Position numbers and translations under genes: made by a program
In this document: positions 6,669 through 7,512 of the stretch, one piece after another
Layout of the letters: every line of letters begins with the position of its first letter
How positions within the stretch are numbered: the first letter of the stretch is position 1
Assembly (NCBI GenBank): GCA_913056375.1
Contig: CAJXNF010000130.1
Coordinates: 1 to 7,512, forward strand
Length of the DNA stretch: 7,512 bases
DNA from: an uncultured Pseudomonadota bacterium
GTDB lineage: Bacteria; SAR324; NAC60-12
Direction: 5' to 3'
The notes under the pieces: model-generated
The model's database searches: none
What the model was told of the DNA's origin: nothing
The model's input: the letters and a program-made list of their open reading frames with translations, nothing else

Positions 6669-7409
6669 TTATTCGCTCCAGTATTTCAGGACGAGCTTAT
6701 CGAGCGTGCCGTCAGCTTTGACTTGGGCAAGACCGGTGTTGAAGGCGTCAACCATCCCATCCCCCTCACGGAAAACCAGTCCCAGAGGATCACTATTGAG
6801 ACCACGAATGCCGACAACCAATTCACCGGCAAATTGCTGCTCATAAGCTGCGGCGGAAGTACCGTCAATCACCAGACCATCGACATCTCCATTACGCAGG
6901 GCCTGAACCGCAGCAGCAAAGGTGTCGAAAAGAGCGACATTGTTACGGCCAACCAACTCTTCGGCGAGTTGAGCATTGGTGGTTCCAGTTTGTGAAGCCA
7001 ACTTTCGACCAGCTCCTTTCATGTCATCCAGTGTCATACCCTCGTCATCAACACGGACCATGATTGCCTGGCTAACCACGAGATATGGATCACTAAAGTC
7101 CATTTGCTTGTCGCGTTCTGGTGTGATGGAAACACCAGAGACAACCATATCGAATTCGCCCTGCTGTAGCGCAGCAAAGATTCCATCCCAGGCAGTGGTC
7201 ACGAACTGGGGTACACAGTTGATCCGCTCACAGATCGCATCAACCAAATCCACATCAAACCCAATAATCTCTCCAGTTTTTTCATCCACCATCTCCATTG
7301 GAGGATACGTGGTGTCGGAGCCAATCCGGAGTACTTTACCACCTAGGTCAGCGGCGTGCACCCAACCGGCAAAAAGCATTAAAGTTGCGGCAATGATGAA
7401 TCTTTTCAT
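6669..7409 (-). CDS. Periplasmic amino-acid-binding protein of an ABC importer (family 3 solute-binding protein)
   Basis: A 246-residue precursor that captures a polar amino acid in the periplasm and delivers it to the permease encoded next. The signal peptide is clear: MKR, a hydrophobic core, then VHA with predicted cleavage after A19. The mature part has family-3 motifs: LRIGSDTTYPPME (27-39), GFDVDL (50-55), SGVSITPERDKQMDFSDPY (91-109) and the lobe-2 segment DGLVIDGT (177-184). R99 and D182 sit where related proteins bind the ligand carboxylate and amino groups. The pair C60/C65 resembles the small disulfide of HisJ-type proteins. The frame is open to an ATG at 7487, but 7409 is chosen because it begins a standard signal peptide and follows a good AGGGGA site. 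The ligand cannot be read from sequence; the downstream enzyme suggests a hydroxy-amino acid or basic amino acid. Confidence 0.95.
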   Translation of the reverse strand: MKRFIIAATLMLFAGWVHAADLGGKVLRIGSDTTYPPMEMVDEKTGEIIGFDVDLVDAICERINCVPQFVTTAWDGIFAALQQGEFDMVVSGVSITPERDKQMDFSDPYLVVSQAIMVRVDDEGMTLDDMKGAGRKLASQTGTTNAQLAEELVGRNNVALFDTFAAAVQALRNGDVDGLVIDGTSAAAYEQQFAGELVVGIRGLNSDPLGLVFREGDGMVDAFNTGLAQVKADGTLDKLVLKYWSE

Positions 7410-7415
7410 AAGGAA

Positions 7416-7421
7416 TCCCCT
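7416..7421 (-). promoter_or_regulatory. Ribosome binding site of the binding-protein gene
   Basis: AGGGGA on the minus strand lies six bases before the ATG at 7409. It decides the start in favour of 7409 over the in-frame upstream ATGs, and suggests this first gene is translated more strongly than the permease and enzyme, as is usual for binding proteins. Confidence 0.75.
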
Positions 7422-7470
7422 GCTGAGAAGTGAACGTTGAAACGAAACTGCCATGAACGACCGACGGACT

Positions 7471-7500
7471 GTTATAGGGGAAATCATGACTTGGATGCAA
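7471..7500 (-). promoter_or_regulatory. Candidate sigma-70 promoter of the transporter-enzyme unit
   Basis: On the minus strand TATAAC (7471-7476) matches the -10 consensus at five of six positions. TTGCAT (7495-7500), a weak -35, lies 18 bases upstream. Transcription would begin near 7464, giving a leader of about 55 bases before the start at 7409. No operator palindrome is obvious. The site lies inside the in-frame N-terminal extension of the binding-protein gene, which argues further that the extension is not translated. Confidence 0.4.
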
Positions 7501-7512
7501 GTAAAACTAGCC

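Noticed and set aside
6976..7440. Open frame of 154 codons on the plus strand
   Set aside because: It lies wholly antisense to the signal-peptide-bearing binding-protein gene, whose domain motifs are unmistakable. Its own product is Ser/Thr/Pro-rich with no recognisable motif.
7410..7487. N-terminal extension of the binding protein from the ATG at 7487
   Set aside because: It would bury a standard Sec signal peptide 26 residues inside the protein, it overlaps the likely -10 promoter box, and the good ribosome binding site points to 7409.

Overview
The window looks like a chromosomal segment of a Gram-negative bacterium, probably Proteobacteria-like. It carries a yajC-secD pair, a periplasmic solute-binding protein with a Sec signal peptide, and base composition close to half G+C by eye. 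A marine deltaproteobacterial or SAR324-type origin is a guess from the general look of YajC/SecD; nothing in the window fixes the taxon. I see no rRNA, tRNA, CRISPR array, insertion sequence or phage gene. The window is densely coded, and the only gap above 100 bases is the region 896-1122.

Layout: (1) 1-895, minus strand: yajC followed by the start of secD, which runs off the left edge. These encode accessory parts of the Sec protein-export machinery. (2) 896-1122: a divergent intergenic region with a good yajC ribosome binding site and only weak promoter candidates. (3) 1123-1926, plus strand: a HAD-superfamily phosphatase of the sucrose-phosphate-phosphatase type, convergent with the next block and separated from it by 27 bases with no terminator hairpin. 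(4) 7409-1954, minus strand: a compact three-gene unit. It consists of a family-3 amino-acid-binding protein (7409-6669), an enlarged amino-acid ABC permease (6653-4977) and a 1008-residue three-domain enzyme (4980-1954). The first two genes are 15 bases apart and the last two overlap by four bases (ATGA). A plausible promoter lies just upstream at 7471-7500.

The three-gene unit is the main interest. The large enzyme joins an APH-type small-molecule kinase, an M23/LytM zinc-peptidase domain and a class-III PLP enzyme. The PLP domain closely resembles the ammonio-phospholyases (ethanolamine-phosphate and 5-phosphohydroxylysine phospho-lyases). Kinase plus phospholyase is a coherent two-step route: phosphorylate a hydroxylated amine or amino acid, then eliminate ammonia and phosphate to give an aldehyde or semialdehyde. 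With an amino-acid importer in the same transcription unit, the simplest reading is uptake and breakdown of a hydroxy-amino acid (hydroxylysine-like) or an ethanolamine-like compound. The M23 domain in the middle keeps its zinc ligands but has no export signal, so its role is open. The ABC ATPase for the importer is not in the window.

Points worth a second look are the three-part fusion, a His-to-Gln change in the kinase catalytic loop, an unusual permease with a large insertion, and an A7 slippery heptamer at the permease/enzyme junction that could in principle fuse the two products.
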